Assembly: GCF_002865645.1 (NCBI RefSeq)
Contig: NW_020194512.1
Coordinates: forward strand, 1,585,119-1,649,118
DNA from: Hyaloscypha bicolor E
Taxonomy: Eukaryota; Ascomycota; Leotiomycetes; Helotiales; Hyaloscyphaceae
DNA: 64,000 nt
Direction of reading: 5' to 3'
Shown here: positions 37,583 to 50,057 of the stretch, piece by piece
Numbering within the stretch: the first letter of the stretch is position 1
How the letters are laid out: each line of letters starts with the position of its first letter
Notes under the pieces: generated by a model
What the model was told of the DNA's origin: nothing
Database searches by the model: none
What the model saw: only the letters and a program-made list of their open reading frames with translations
Position numbers and translations under genes: made by a program

Positions 37583-40500
37583 ATGTCAGGACCCAAGGCA
37601 GCGCTGAAAGCCATCGGCGCGGCCATCAAGTCCCAAAAATATGACGATGCCATCCAGGAGGCCCAGAAGTTGCTGGCCGCAGACCCCAAGAGCTATCAAG
37701 GGTATGTTGTGTCTTTGGATGGGCCCTTATCGGGTCACGAAACTGATGTAGCTTGTTGTAGAAGCGCAGCTGATTCTTTGAAAGGTCTCTATTCCTAGGG
37801 TTCGCCCTCAGCAAACAGAATAAAAACGAAGAGGCCGAGAAGGCGTACGAGTCTGCGACGAAACTCAAATCCTCCGATCCTCAAGCATGGCAAGGGCTTA
37901 TCCAGCTATACGAGAAGCAGGGCAGTCACAAATTGGAGTTATACCAGACTGCGGCTTTGAGATTGGCCGAAATCTACCAAGCAGCGGACGACAAGTACAA
38001 ATGTCAAGTTGTCGTTGACACGTTCCTCGGATTTGCAAAGAACCAAGGCACTCGTCTCCAATGTAAGAAAGCCCAAGAGATTGTCCTACCAACCAGTCCC
38101 ATCTACGATTACCTAGAAGGTCGCATCCCGCACCCAGGCCACACATACCAGATTATGGCACAGATTACGGAGTTTGAGGAGAAAGAACGCATCAACAAGG
38201 ATATTGGAGAACGAAGGACCAGACTTGGAGCGAAAATTGGACAAGTCACTGTTGAGGTCAAACGCGAGGTGTTACGAGACAGTGATTTGGAAGAATTATA
38301 CGAAAAAATCATTGACTGGAGTAATGATGATGAGATACGACGCCAATATGAAGAAAAGCTCCTCCAAAGATGTCTAGATGTATTGATTATCCTTCCACCA
38401 GGAGAGCAAAAGGTCGAGAGACGCAACAAAGTTTTGAAATTGGCAAACGACATGGTCATCATCAAGCACCCTTACAAACTGGCATGGGACATTGCAATTG
38501 GATGGACAGACCCAAAAAATATTCAAGAGCTAGATGTGAACATCTTACGCGAATATTGCATGGCATTTCCTACTAGTGGCCTTGCTCAAGTTCTACAAGG
38601 ATTCTTGAGCAGCGAAATATCGCCATTCCCAAAGCCTCCACCTCCAACACCCGTTCAGAATGATACCGCATCAGACGAAAGTGATGGCGATGAAGACGAA
38701 GGGGGTGGAGTCTCTCTTGAGGGCCCAGCGCTTCTCGAGGACCGCCTACTCATTATGACCGAAGGGATGGCAGATTCAGGAAAGTCAATTCTTGCTCATC
38801 GGCTGATGGGAGAATACTATCAGTTTCTTGAGGAGTACGAGAGCGTGGTAGAACTCATGCGAAATGGCCGACGCTTGGTGATGGAGGAGGCGAACAAAAT
38901 TGGCCTTAAGTTTGAAAACTCTTCCGAGTCAATGACTGCTCTACTTGCAACTGCCTTGGTCTTCTACCAATCGCCGAAAAACCATCCTGAGGCGAAGGTT
39001 TTATTCGACGGATTGCTCGTCCGAAATCCTAGCTCAACGCCTGCCTTGATAGGTATCGGGCTCATCTATGAAGAGGAGGAAGACTATCCGGCTGCTATAG
39101 AATTCCTGGGGCGGGCCCTGAAAAGAGACTCGGGCAATATTAAAATCAAGACAGAAGCTGCATGGGTAAAGGCGTTGAACGGCGATTATTCTCAAGGCAA
39201 GGAGGAATTGGAAGATTCGATGTCCAATATTGACACTAAGGATCAAAAAATGCGAGAACTACTTGCCCAAACTCAATATCGGATTGGAGTCTGCATGTGG
39301 AACATCGATACTACAAAGGCAGCCCGGAAAGATAGGAGCGGCGCCTACTCTTACTTCTTGGCTGCTTTGAAGAGCAATCTCAACTTTGCACCTGCATATA
39401 CGAGTCTCGGAATCTACTATGCCGACTATTCAAAGGACAAAAAGAGATCCAGAAAATGCTTCCAAAAAGCATTCGAATTATCTTCTTCAGAGGTCGAGGC
39501 AGCCGAACGACTGGCTAGGATCTTCGCAGAGCAAGGGGAATGGGAACTTGTAGAAGTTGTTGCTCGGCGGGTTGTTGATTCCGGCAAGGTAAGGCCGTCG
39601 CCTGGATCAAAGAAGAAAGGTGTCAGCTGGCCATTTGCGGCACTTGGGGTGGCCGAATTAAACAAGCAAGAGTATGCGAAAAGCATTGTTTCCTTTCAAT
39701 CAGCACTCCGGATCACACCCAGTGATTATCATTGCTGGGTCGGGCTTGGGGAGAGTTACCACAATTCTGGGAGATACATTGCAGCAACCAAGGCATTTCA
39801 GCACGCAGAAAAGTTCGAGCACGAGGTTGAACAACGGAAGTCTGGTGAGACATGGTTCGCCAAGCATATGCTAGCCAATGTCAAGCGGGAATTGGGTGAC
39901 TACGATGAAGCAATTGAGGGATATAAAGGAGTGCTGGAGGGACGGCCGACCGAATCTGGGGTCGCAATGGCATTGATTCAAGCGTTGGTGGAGAGTGCCT
40001 GGGATAGCGTCGAGAAGGGTCTATTTGGACATGCTATCCGCCGCGCCACGGAAACCATTGATGCAGCCCTCGGTCTCGTCGAAAGCCGAGCTGATGCATT
40101 TAATCTTTGGAGAGCAGCGGGAGATGCTTGCTCCATATTCACATGGGTGCAAAGTCGCATTTCAGATTTCCCGCATGCAAAAGTCAGACAGCTTTTACAA
40201 GCTGGAGACAATCGAAGTGCTTACAGTGTCTTCGACGAGGTCGATGGTGTTGGGGTGGATATTGTCTTCGCAAACGGACTCTATTCTGCCGCCGAGGAAG
40301 ACGGGTTGAATCTTACGAGGTGCTTCCATGCAGCTATTCTTGCTCACAAGAGAGCTATCCATGCTTCAGCGCATGATTTACATGCTCAGGCTGTTGCATA
40401 CTACAACTTGGGTTGGGCCGAACATCGGGCTCACGTTTGTGTTAGTCCCGAACTCAAGAAGAAATCTACAAGATATCTTAAGGCATCTGTGCGTTGTTTC

Positions 40501-41934
40501 AAGAGAGCTATCGAACTTGAAGCAGGCAATTCCGAGTTCTGGAACGCCCTAGGTGCGGTCACCAGCGAGCTGAATCCGAAGGTTGCTCAGCACTCGTTTG
40601 TCCGGAGTTTATTCTTGAACGAGAGAAGCGCTCAGGCGTGGACGAATCTCGGAACTTTGTACTTGTTGCAAAATGACTTTGGCCTTGCCAATGATGCATT
40701 TACGCGTGCACAGTCCAGTGACCCAGACTTCGCCCATGCCTGGGTGGGACAAGGGTTGCTTGCTCTCTTGATGACAGGAGATATAAAGGAAGCAAATCTA
40801 CTCTTCACCCACGCCATGGGGATATCCGAGTCTTCCTCTTTAATCGTACAGCGGCAATACGCACAATCTGCCTTCGATCAGATTCTTGCCTCCAAGACGC
40901 CATCTAGTATTACAGAACTTGTTCAACCTTTGTTTGCACTTAATCAGCTGCAGGCTATGGCTCCTACAGATCTAACATACCAACATCTGTCCACCTTATT
41001 CTTGGAGCGGATTAATGATCTTCCTTCTGCCGTGGTCGCACTGTCAAAGATCTGCACAACAGTTGAGGCTGACTACGAAGTCTCTGAATCTCCTTCATCG
41101 CTTTCTCGATTTGCCCTTGGAAAAGCAGATCTTGCTCGATCTCAATTGTCTGCTAGGTCTTATCCAGAAGCTATCGATAATGGCGAAACTGCTCTTCAAC
41201 TAAGTGCCGATGATGCTGGCAATGAACTTTCAACAGAAGCTCGCCAGAAATGTCGGCTCTCTGCCCATCTGACGGTCGGTCTGGCCCACTATTACTCCGA
41301 GAAGCCAGAAACTGCTCTCCAGTACTTCTTACCTGCCCTCGAAGAGTCAAATGGAAATCCAGATGCATTTTGTCTGCTGGCACAAGTACTGTGGGCAACA
41401 GGAGACGAAGGCTCCCGCAACAAAGCTCGAGACAACCTCTTTGACTGCGTTGAGAACCACCCAGAACATGTGCAGTCCGTCCTCCTCCTCGGAATTATCG
41501 CCATCCTCGACCAAGACAGTGAAAGCCTCGAGGCTGTCACTGCCAGCCTTCAAGATATCCGCGCTACGAGCACAATAAGTAATCGTGAACAGGGACAGGT
41601 TGGCGAAGTGCTTCGCGCCATTGCTGCTTTATCCGGAAGTAATCATGAGAAGGAGGTCTTGACGAAGGTCCAGACGGATATCTTCTTACATCCTAATCTC
41701 CCTCATGGATGGGGTCGCCTTGCTGAGATTGAGGGCGATGAATATACGGCTGAGATGGCGCTGAAGACGGCGTTAGAGGCTGTTCCTCCAAGGGGTGAGC
41801 TTGAGGCTGATGATCTTTCGAGGGCGTTTGGGGGAACGGGAAAAGTTGGAGATGCGCAGAGGGCGGTTATGTTTGCGCCTTGGGGTAATGAGGGGTGGTT
41901 ATCTTTGAGCGCTGCATTGTCTGGACGGGATTGA
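37583..41934 (+). CDS. ski3: Ski3, TPR subunit of the Ski complex
   Basis: Exons 37583-37701 and 37785-41934 give 1422 aa (yeast Ski3 is about this long). The acceptor at 37784 was chosen because it joins SYQG to SLFLGFALSKQNK, the pattern of TPR 1. Many TPR units follow, for example PALIGIGLIYEEEEDYPAAI, FAPAYTSLGIYYADYSKDK, YHCWVGLGESYHNSGRYIAA, SEFWNALGAVTSELNP and AQAWTNLGTLYLLQNDFGLA. An acidic, Pro-rich insert lies near residues 340-370. Ski3 is the scaffold that joins the helicase Ski2 and Ski8 and feeds RNA to the cytoplasmic exosome. Other acceptors in the intron region give stop codons or lose the TPR. Confidence 0.93.
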
Positions 41935-43355
41935 TGAAGTCATTAGACTTGGTGCATGATAGATGGAGGTTCTTATACGATGATGAGAAATTATAATGTC
42001 ATATGAAAATTCCACCCCCTGATCCGGTGCAGTGGTATCGTGGTTAGTGGACCCCGGGATCTCGCGAAGCCTCCTGCTAGCCAACGAATAGGGGTAGTGG
42101 CCAAATCTCTCATATTGCAGATGCATCTGCATTTCTTCTCTGCTATTACTCTTCATTATCCTAATTCAAGACCAAGGCAATGCTCCATGTTCGGGTTCCG
42201 GTATGAGTAACTGCTGTCGTTGGTCGCTGTTTTCCTGCATGGCCACAATTCCTGATTCAAGAAGCTTGATGATTCGCGACTCTTTCATTGTAATCATGTA
42301 ACGCGGTAACACAACCCATGTGTTATAAATATTTTACAAGCCTACAAATTCCATGCCAAAATGTCTCTACTCCTGCAACCTAAGTCCTGTTCACCGAAAC
42401 CATTGGTTGTAAGATTACAAAGTCTACACATTCAACGCCAATTGCTTGACAAGATGTGCCAGAGAATGCCAGTAATCCTGCAGTGTAGGACTAAGTACAG
42501 GACCTTCCGAGCGCCAAAAATACCTGTCCATCAAACCCAAGTTCCCAAAAGCCATGCAAAGAAATCGAGAAGCTGAATCGTACATATTGTGTCCGAACAA
42601 TGGGAGACTGCTAAAGCCATGCAGAAAACCATACGAAAAACCATGCCAAAGCATGGGGGTTGTACAAGCGAAGACTCCAAGCTCCGAAAGCCTTGCAGTG
42701 CCGAAAGTAAATACAGAAGCATCAACTATTCAATCAAACGTGGGCAATTCTCGAACAATCTTGGCTTTTCCTTTACTCCTACCGGACGTGGCCACTCCTT
42801 GGTGGCGGTTTGTCTCCCGACTCTCCTCTGCTGTTTTTGCCCTTGTCGTTGTCCCTCCTCTTTCTGATATGCCGTTGCAGGGGAGGCAGCATCAAGGGAT
42901 TCTGCGGTTTTGGTACGCAAATGGGGAGCCAGCTCCAGCGTCCGGCTCTGCAGTCCTCGCATGTCCCCTTTTCGAAATATTCGGACATTATAGGCAGTTG
43001 CTTTTAGGATTTTTTTTTTGGCGAGAACAATCCTTCAAGCCGCATTTGTAGTGTTGCCACAAGTATAGTGATTGCATTCCCACACACGCATTCTCCTTCC
43101 GCACATCCCCATGCAGCGTTTGTTGGTCTTGGAATTGGTAGAGGAATGTGAGAGACTTGATAGAAATTGATTTTGTGTTGGTAATGTTGAGGAAAGAAAA
43201 AACTACAATAGGAATTTTAGACCCTTTAAAGAGGCGCATTTTGCGTTGTTATTCAACACACCCCACTCGGGTAGTTCGACATCTCGAGGAGTTAGTCGCA
43301 CCGTAGCTGCTATTATTCGGCTCACACACGAGGCACTTTTCCGCAATGCAGAGTT
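41935..43355. other. Intergenic, 1.4 kb, with tRNA-like 5' half
   Basis: At 42028-42060 the sequence resembles the D-arm half of a tRNA (GTGGTATCGTGGTTAGTGG) but there is no T-arm with GTTCRA, so no tRNA is called. 42550-42660 contains short imperfect CCATRC repeats. A 165-codon frame at 42554-43051 has no protein-like features. Confidence 0.4.
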
Positions 43356-45281
43356 TCATTTTCTTCGCGGCGAAAACACCATTCCGAGTGGAGCAACCTC
43401 TAAAGTAAAGACATCCTTCGTCTTCTCCAATAAATCAGTATCATCTTTGCCGGGAGCAAATGCAATATCTAACTGGGTCACAATCCGAGCTGTGACTACG
43501 CGAAGCTCCATCAATGCTAGCTGCTTTCCAATACACGAGTACGTTCCTTGAGAACGGTCAGCAGATTTCATGATCTCTCGACGAACTGACCTAATGAGAA
43601 AGGCATGAAAACTGCCTTGTTAAGTACTAGCTCCGGTCTTTCACCCCACCTCTCAGGCAAGAATTCCTCAGCACTCTCATAGCATGACTCCACTACTCCA
43701 CATCAGTAACACAATCACCTCTTAAACATTAAGTACACTTACATCTCCCCATACTCCAAGTAGGAGCTAACACCGTTATGCGTATACCTCCCAGTATGAA
43801 CGTATTTCCGACCATAGTCCCCTCCGGCGGCGTCTGTCGCAACAACCCACTCAGAACAAGAGGGTGCAAGCGCAGCGCTTCATTTATAACACCATTCAGA
43901 TACCTCGCATCTTAGATATCTCTCACCTCAGTCTCGGAACCAGGGGTATATATTAGTTCCAGCTCTGCCCAGAGCTTAGAAACAATATGAGGTTCTTTAG
44001 CTAAGTGGTAGAAGATATGGGTTAGTGCCGATGAGGTAGTGTCGCTCCCGACTACGATCACGAGGCGAGTGTCGCCCCAGAGCCACCGTGGATCGCTGGC
44101 GACGGGATCCGTGTGTCCATTCTCAGCTTCAATTAACCAACTCATTATGTCGGGGTTTTCTGGGGTATACTACAGTCAAATTTATCAGTGCCCCAACATA
44201 GGTTTGAGGAGAAACCTACCTTTTTTCGAGCCAGAATTTGCTTGTTCGAGAACTCAACCCACTGATCAATGCCAGCAGGTTGTGGTAGGGCTTGGAAAAT
44301 CGGAATGGCCCATGGAAGGGGGTTGATGATACCAAGGGGTGCCATTCCTTCTTGCAATGCCTCGAGACCGTAATGCTGTCCCGTGTTAGAATACTTCTAA
44401 AAGAGTGGACGAATCCTGACCTTCTTGCCGGATATGAGCATATCAAAACTACGCCCAAATGCAAGGTCACCCATGACATCGAAAGAATAGAAGTTGAACC
44501 AAAGGGAAGCATCAACTTCATGGCCGGAGCGAGCCTGCAGCTGGTTTATAAGCGTACTGGCGTGTCCGACTACGCGGCTCTCGTAGTCACGAAGTGCTTA
44601 AAAGTCTGTCAAAGCTATGAAGAAAAATCGGAAGAAATTTATATTTTGCACTGAATGCTCGATCCCAAACTTTTCTTCGTTTATCGTGAGTAAGACGGTC
44701 ACGCTCTAGCTGCAACGATTTATTCGGAAGGCCGACGACATCATACCATGCTATCTTGGAACATTTTGAACCAGGTCCATAGATGAGAGGCACGATCTCG
44801 GGAATCTTAATCGACAGCTCGTTGGGTCCAATTCTGGTGCTGGTTCAGCGGTCCGTGGCATATTAATTGAACAGAAAACTCACCTCACAACATCTCCATA
44901 CTCTTTATGTAGCTGATCTGCTTGAATATAATTATCCGATTTTTCAAGAAGGCGTAGTACATGGCTGAGCTTGGTAAGTTTTGCGGTAAATGGTCCAGGG
45001 AAGTGTCGGAGTGGGTGGAAGAAGATCCGATAGGTCAAGATGCTTGCGATCAAAGAAGCCAGGTATGAAAGCATTGCAATTGCGGTTTTCTGTGCGGCGA
45101 ATGTGATAGATGCAGGTTCGTCGAGCTTGCTGATGAGTATGAAAATAGCGACCGGTGAAGTAGTGAGGACTGTGAAGAGACGGACGGCTTGCCTGTGATG
45201 CTCGCCATGTATGAAGTAGCCCAAATGAGAGCTCACGCCAAGTACGGCCCCGAGGCTGGCAAGGCTTCCTGGTGTCAGCAT
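43356..45281 (-). pseudogene. Cytochrome P450 with in-frame stop
   Basis: Exons 45281-44884, 44833-44652, 44596-44421, 44375-44220, 44169-43743, 43692-43591 and 43546-43356 give 543 codons with all phases consistent. The N-terminus has three membrane segments and FHPLRHFPGPF. The I-helix reads VVGSDTTSSALTH, the ExxR motif is NEALR (E401), PERW is present, and the haem loop FSLGTYSCIG has Cys485. Codon 390 is TAA (43912-43914) inside VRDI-stop-DARYLNG, where homologues have a residue and where no intron can fit. A stop here removes ExxR and the haem Cys, so the product cannot be a working P450. The stop is one C-to-T step from CAA. The donor after exon 2 is weak (GTGCAA). Microsomal monooxygenase originally; substrate unknown. 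A sequence error is possible. Confidence 0.82.
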
Positions 45282-47007
45282 CTCGAAAACAAATCTCAGT
45301 GGCGTTTAGATAAAGTCGATCAAGCTTTGCAGAGCATTGTCGTCGTGAAGAGAATGCACGATTATATCATCCCTTACGTTTCTCTAACACGAAACGTTTC
45401 TTAAGTCCGCCACAAGCACTACAGTAAGGGGTTTGAACGTCCCGAAATAAAAGTAGAAAGGAAGCTGGATTATATTCAAGAGAAATTGAGGAACAGGCTT
45501 GACTGGCAGACTTCTCCAGACCAGATATAGCTGGATGCGCCCACCTTTGAAAGGGGGGAAGCGCTAAGCGAGCTTCTCCTTCGCCTTCACCTTCACCAGA
45601 TCGCAAACCACCAAAATTTACAAAAAAGAGAAGGGAATTAAACCTTTTTCCGCAAAACCTCATAATGGCAAAAGAATCCACAAGGCCAGGAATTATGGAA
45701 ACCTGAAGCCTTGGGACCAGAAACTATGCATGTGGTCTGTGGCAGAGCAGCTCTCTTCTAAGCCGAACCCATTATAGCTGTACCCGATGTAGCAGCTAGG
45801 GTGAGTATAGCTAGGTTATTAACCCATACCATACTCGAATCTTAATTCACGACTGGAGATCTCTGAACAGAAAAATCCTTATTTGAATATTTGAATGACG
45901 AACAGGTTTCGCTTGACGGAATAGGCACCGCTTCGTGTAAACAAATCGATAACAAGCGGAATGGCTCCGAACCCAGGATTTCAAGAGTAACAATCAATCA
46001 GAGTCGATGATGGATCAGGTAAGGAAGTCCAGCAATTTTGCACTATCTAAGAGCATTCAACTTCAAGTCTACTATCGCAGTGTTCGAAGGCTCGGCTTCG
46101 AGCCACAGTTGCGCAGCTCGCTCAGAAAGATTTCTTTGGATAACTGAACCCATCTTCTCTCATTCCTTTAAATAACCAGAACTGCATCTGGTCGTGCTAA
46201 TTCTCGCCTCCTGCAAGTCCGGAGCCACCGTATAGTGGTACGCCAAATTCCATTTAGGTCTCACACATAAGCTCACCTCAGATCTTCTTTCGAACCTTTA
46301 GAGTCGAGGCACACCTTGTTTATCATAGGTATTTGCTCTTTACCAAAGCAAACAGTATACAATAGAAGTATTCCAAAATGCAGATGGATCGAAAACACAA
46401 CACAAAGGACGAATCCAGCTCCCATCTTAACGACGAGTGGTATTCAAAAAAGAAGAGCATCAAACCCATACGGCCCCAAATAAACTACACCCCATCACAA
46501 TCACAATTCCTCACGAGGGAATGCCTTTTGCGACGATCAATGAAAAGCAGGTAAGACCACAGCTCAGAAAGGAACAGGTTTCAAGTAAACAAACCCCTTT
46601 ACCCCGCATTGTCACATGACTAATGGTACTTGGTGCGAATCTGGCCTGAAGTAACGCCTTTGACCGAGAGGGTGGAGTGCTAAAGTTTCAAATAAATTTC
46701 TTCTGAGACTCCGTATTGATGTGGCAAAGATCTGGTTGCGAGGAACAGTTTGCCACCGAGAAAGTGTGAGTGTCCACGTGATGAATCAGCCACAAGGTGG
46801 CACTGGCTAAACCCAATCTAGCCACTTTATGACGCGACGGCGATCAACCCCTCTACCAGCAAGATTTCATTGAGTATTTCTTTGACTGCCCGCACACGAC
46901 CATCGTTCTCCGCAACATCCATTCATAAAATCTGAGAGAGCTCAAGGTATTTTCTGGTACTCCAGAGAAAGATATACTCCCAGATTACGCGCGACGTTCT
47001 TTTGAAA
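45282..47007. promoter_or_regulatory. Divergent intergenic region P450 / vid27
   Basis: 1.7 kb without a convincing gene. A CACGTG palindrome lies at 46775-46780, some 230 bases before the vid27 start. Confidence 0.35.
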
Positions 47008-49572
47008 ATGTTTGTCCTCAGAAATGGTAAGTCCCCTAATTTTTGTTTATCAAAGGAAGTGACGCCCCCCTCGTCGCGTCGGAAAATGCAGGCGCGACCG
47101 CTTGACCGATACTCCGTCTGTAAACCAGTGCTAACATATCGTGCAGTGGGTAAGCTGATCTTCGGCGATACCTCCAAGGAATCTTTGGTCGAACTACCGC
47201 AAGGGCAACTTTACCTCGTCCGACCGCTTTCTCCTAAGGGATACTCAGAGCTCATCTTCAAAGACGCTGCCGCGAGAATCCGACGAACGAACCAGGAGTA
47301 CCAATACCAACTGGTCATACAGCGGGCATACGAAGAAGGCGAGGAGGATCTTGCTGACGACGAAGATGGTGAAGACCCAGAACTTGCTGCCTTAGCTGCC
47401 GAGCGAGACGAGAAAACATTCCTGCTTGACGAAAGCCTGCATTTCAGATCTGAGATTCGGGAAGGTGGAGAGAAGGTTCTGGCCTGGAGAGACTTGAGTG
47501 GGGACGCGGGTGACCTCTACGAATTCGTTTGCGACAATTCGATCGACGACGCTCAAGTTCAGCAGTTCGAGATAACTGCTGTCCACTGCCAATATGAGCG
47601 AAAGCACCGCAAGAATTACAACACAGCATCCGAACAAGATCTTGCCGAGTTCGCTTTCGAGGGCGAACAACCCATACCCCGTGCGAGTCCTACACACAGT
47701 CCCGTTGCTCTGTCGCCAGTAGCCACTATGCCCGGACCATCGGGAACAAGAAGTACTGCCAATTCGGCACTGAAGAGGGATAGCACGTCCACTAAGGCTT
47801 CTCGCAAGATTCCTGTTCGAGAAGAGACTCCCACAGCGGCACCACCGGTCGCTACACATCCTGAATTGAGGTCTGTTTTGGCTGTTGAGCATGCAGAATT
47901 ACACCTCTTTGACTTCCAATCAGGGGCATTCATTCTCCAGGACCCGAACGTCGAGGCAACTGTAGCTGAAGTTGGGACGTGGAAATACTGGTTGCAGATC
48001 TCGAGCGAAGACAAAGATTGGCTTGGTCAAGAAGTCATTGCTGATATCAATCCAGTGTTCAACTTTGAATACTTATCCTTCATCTTCAATGCATACACCC
48101 CAAACGGGGATGCATACTCCTGGCTTCTTCGATTCAAAGACCAAGAGACTGAGACTCGTTTCCAGGAAGGGTTAATGCAAGCGTTGTGGGAACAATTGAA
48201 TGAGATCAAGTGGAACAAAAACAAGGAAGAAGAGCGTGATTACGTTCTTGAGGCATTCCAAGATCTTGCAATGGACGATGCTCCGGAAGGCGAGGGTGAG
48301 GAAGAAGAGGAGGAGGTGGTCGAAGATGATGGTCAGCGAAGCGAGCATTACGATAGCGATGAGGAGGAGGACGATGTGGTCACCAGGGACGACGATGGCA
48401 ACGTCAATTCGCAACTTGCAGTCGGCTACAAGCATGATCGATCCTTTGTCGTTCGTGGATCTAAGATTGGCGTATTCAAGCATACACCAAACAATAATCT
48501 CGAATTCTCGACGAATATTTCGAAGGTGGAGACTCCCAAGGGCAAGCTTTTCAGTCCCAAGAAAGTCATGCTGCATGCCGAGGATACAAACATGATCCTG
48601 CAGAATGAGGCCGACCCCAACTCACTCTATCGTATGGATTTGGAGTATGGAAAGATTGTAGACGAATGGAAAGTGCACGATGATATCCCGGTCAATACAT
48701 TCGCTCCCGAGAGCAAATTCTCTCAGATGACTGGCGAGCAAACCTTCCTTGGTCTGTCCCGAAATGCTCTCTACAGAATTGATCCTCGTCTCGCTGGTAA
48801 CAAGTTGGTCGACTCCGAGCTCAAGCAGTACGTCTCCAAGAACGATTTCTCTGCAGCTGCCACAACCGAGAAGGGATATATTGCAGTCGCCAGCAACAAA
48901 GGAGATATCCGCATGTTTGATCGTCTTGGCATCAACGCGAAAACTCATATTCCCGCCCTCGGAGAGCCTATCATCGGTCTTGATGTCAGCGCTGATGGTC
49001 GCTGGGTTCTTGCGACCTGCCGCACTTATCTCCTGCTCATTGATGCTCTGCAAAAGGAAGGCAAGAACCAAGGAAAGCTCGGCTTTGAGAAGTCCTTTGG
49101 CAAGGATTCGAAGCCTCAGCCTCGCCGCCTGGGCTTGACTCCTTCTCATGTTGCACAATTCCAACACGAGACTGGAGCACCATTATCATTCACACCTGCA
49201 CGATTCAATACCGGGGAGGGCTTGTCAGAAACCTCTATCATTACTGCCACGGGACCATTCATCGTCACTTGGAACATGAAGAAGGTGTTGAGAGGCAGCA
49301 AGGATCCGTACAGCATCAAGAGATATGCTGAAGAGGTCAAGGCGGACAATTTCAAGTATGGAAGCGACAAGAATGTCATTGTGGCATTGCCTAATGAGGT
49401 CAACATGGTTGCGAAGCAATCATTCAAGAAGCCAACCAGGGAAAGCATTGCTACCCCAGTTAGGATCGGCGGAAGCAGCCTTGGTGGCAGAAGAAGCTCT
49501 GGTAGAGTCGGGACCCGAGACAGTGCCAGATACAAGCTTGGAAAGGACGACATGGTTAATTCTCCTTATTGA
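47008..49572 (+). CDS. vid27: Vid27 family protein
   Basis: Exons 47008-47026 (19 bases) and 47147-49572 give 814 aa. The joined start reads MFVLRNVGKLIFGDTSKESL, which is the conserved Vid27 N-terminus. The order is: N-terminal domain (PQGQLYLVRPLSPKGYSELI), a Ser/Thr/Pro linker, a PH-like middle domain (WKYWLQISSEDKDWLGQEV, FNFEYLSFIFNAYTPNG), a very acidic stretch (residues about 420-460), and a C-terminal WD40-like propeller (SFVVRGSKIGVFKHT, NSLYRMDLEYGKIVDEWKVH, GLDVSADGRWVLATC). Yeast Vid27 was linked to vacuolar import and degradation; the molecular role is unknown. The 120-base intron is placed directly after the seventh codon, so the gene start is easily missed. Confidence 0.93.
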   Translation: MFVLRNGKSPNFCLSKEVTPPSSRRKMQARPLDRYSVCKPVLTYRAVGKLIFGDTSKESLVELPQGQLYLVRPLSPKGYSELIFKDAAARIRRTNQEYQYQLVIQRAYEEGEEDLADDEDGEDPELAALAAERDEKTFLLDESLHFRSEIREGGEKVLAWRDLSGDAGDLYEFVCDNSIDDAQVQQFEITAVHCQYERKHRKNYNTASEQDLAEFAFEGEQPIPRASPTHSPVALSPVATMPGPSGTRSTANSALKRDSTSTKASRKIPVREETPTAAPPVATHPELRSVLAVEHAELHLFDFQSGAFILQDPNVEATVAEVGTWKYWLQISSEDKDWLGQEVIADINPVFNFEYLSFIFNAYTPNGDAYSWLLRFKDQETETRFQEGLMQALWEQLNEIKWNKNKEEERDYVLEAFQDLAMDDAPEGEGEEEEEEVVEDDGQRSEHYDSDEEEDDVVTRDDDGNVNSQLAVGYKHDRSFVVRGSKIGVFKHTPNNNLEFSTNISKVETPKGKLFSPKKVMLHAEDTNMILQNEADPNSLYRMDLEYGKIVDEWKVHDDIPVNTFAPESKFSQMTGEQTFLGLSRNALYRIDPRLAGNKLVDSELKQYVSKNDFSAAATTEKGYIAVASNKGDIRMFDRLGINAKTHIPALGEPIIGLDVSADGRWVLATCRTYLLLIDALQKEGKNQGKLGFEKSFGKDSKPQPRRLGLTPSHVAQFQHETGAPLSFTPARFNTGEGLSETSIITATGPFIVTWNMKKVLRGSKDPYSIKRYAEEVKADNFKYGSDKNVIVALPNEVNMVAKQSFKKPTRESIATPVRIGGSSLGGRRSSGRVGTRDSARYKLGKDDMVNSPY

Positions 49573-50057
49573 GCTGGGAATTTTGTTTTCTTCACGACTT
49601 CACGACGGCGGGCGTTTTGGCTTCATTCTGGTATGGGTTGATGGATGGCGGAGACGACAATCTCCCTGGATTCTTTTATTAATGACGAATGCGTCATTCA
49701 GTGCAGCTGAACTTGTCAGCATTATTCGACACTTCATGTATTTAGCAGAGAAATACCAATACCCCAATTTCACTTCAGCCCGAAGTCTAAGTCTCAACTT
49801 TGTAATCTTTTCGCACTGCATTGGACTGGGAATAAAATGTAAAAGTACTTTTATCTGAAGGCAATATCGCCGTCGCGTCCTCTCAACAAGTGTTTCCACT
49901 AATAGCTTTTTATCTGAATGACTCCTCATCCCAAAAACAAGTGTTCACCCCGAGGAGATAAATATACACAATAATACCCAAATTATGGGCAAAATTTGGA
50001 ATTTTCCTATTATGCCCCATCTTTCTTTCACTTCATACTCAATTATCTAAAACTGTA
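49573..50057. other. Convergent 3' region, nothing recognised
   Basis: 485 bases between vid27 and the gene on the opposite strand. AT-rich near 49960-50050. No gene. Confidence 0.5.

Noticed and set aside
42025..42060. tRNA-like 5' half with a D-arm resemblance
   Set aside because: No T-arm (GTTCRANNC) or acceptor pairing follows within 100 bases, so it cannot be a functional tRNA.
42554..43051. 165-codon open frame on the plus strand
   Set aside because: Contains low-complexity KPCRKPYEKPCQ-like text from a simple repeat and no protein family features.
43890..43930. Intron hiding the P450 stop codon
   Set aside because: The only donor/acceptor pair around it encloses about 23 bases and shifts the frame; the motif sequence runs on uninterrupted across the stop.
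43356..45281. Secondary-metabolite cluster around the P450
   Set aside because: No polyketide synthase, peptide synthetase, terpene cyclase or transferase lies nearby; neighbours are ski3 and vid27.
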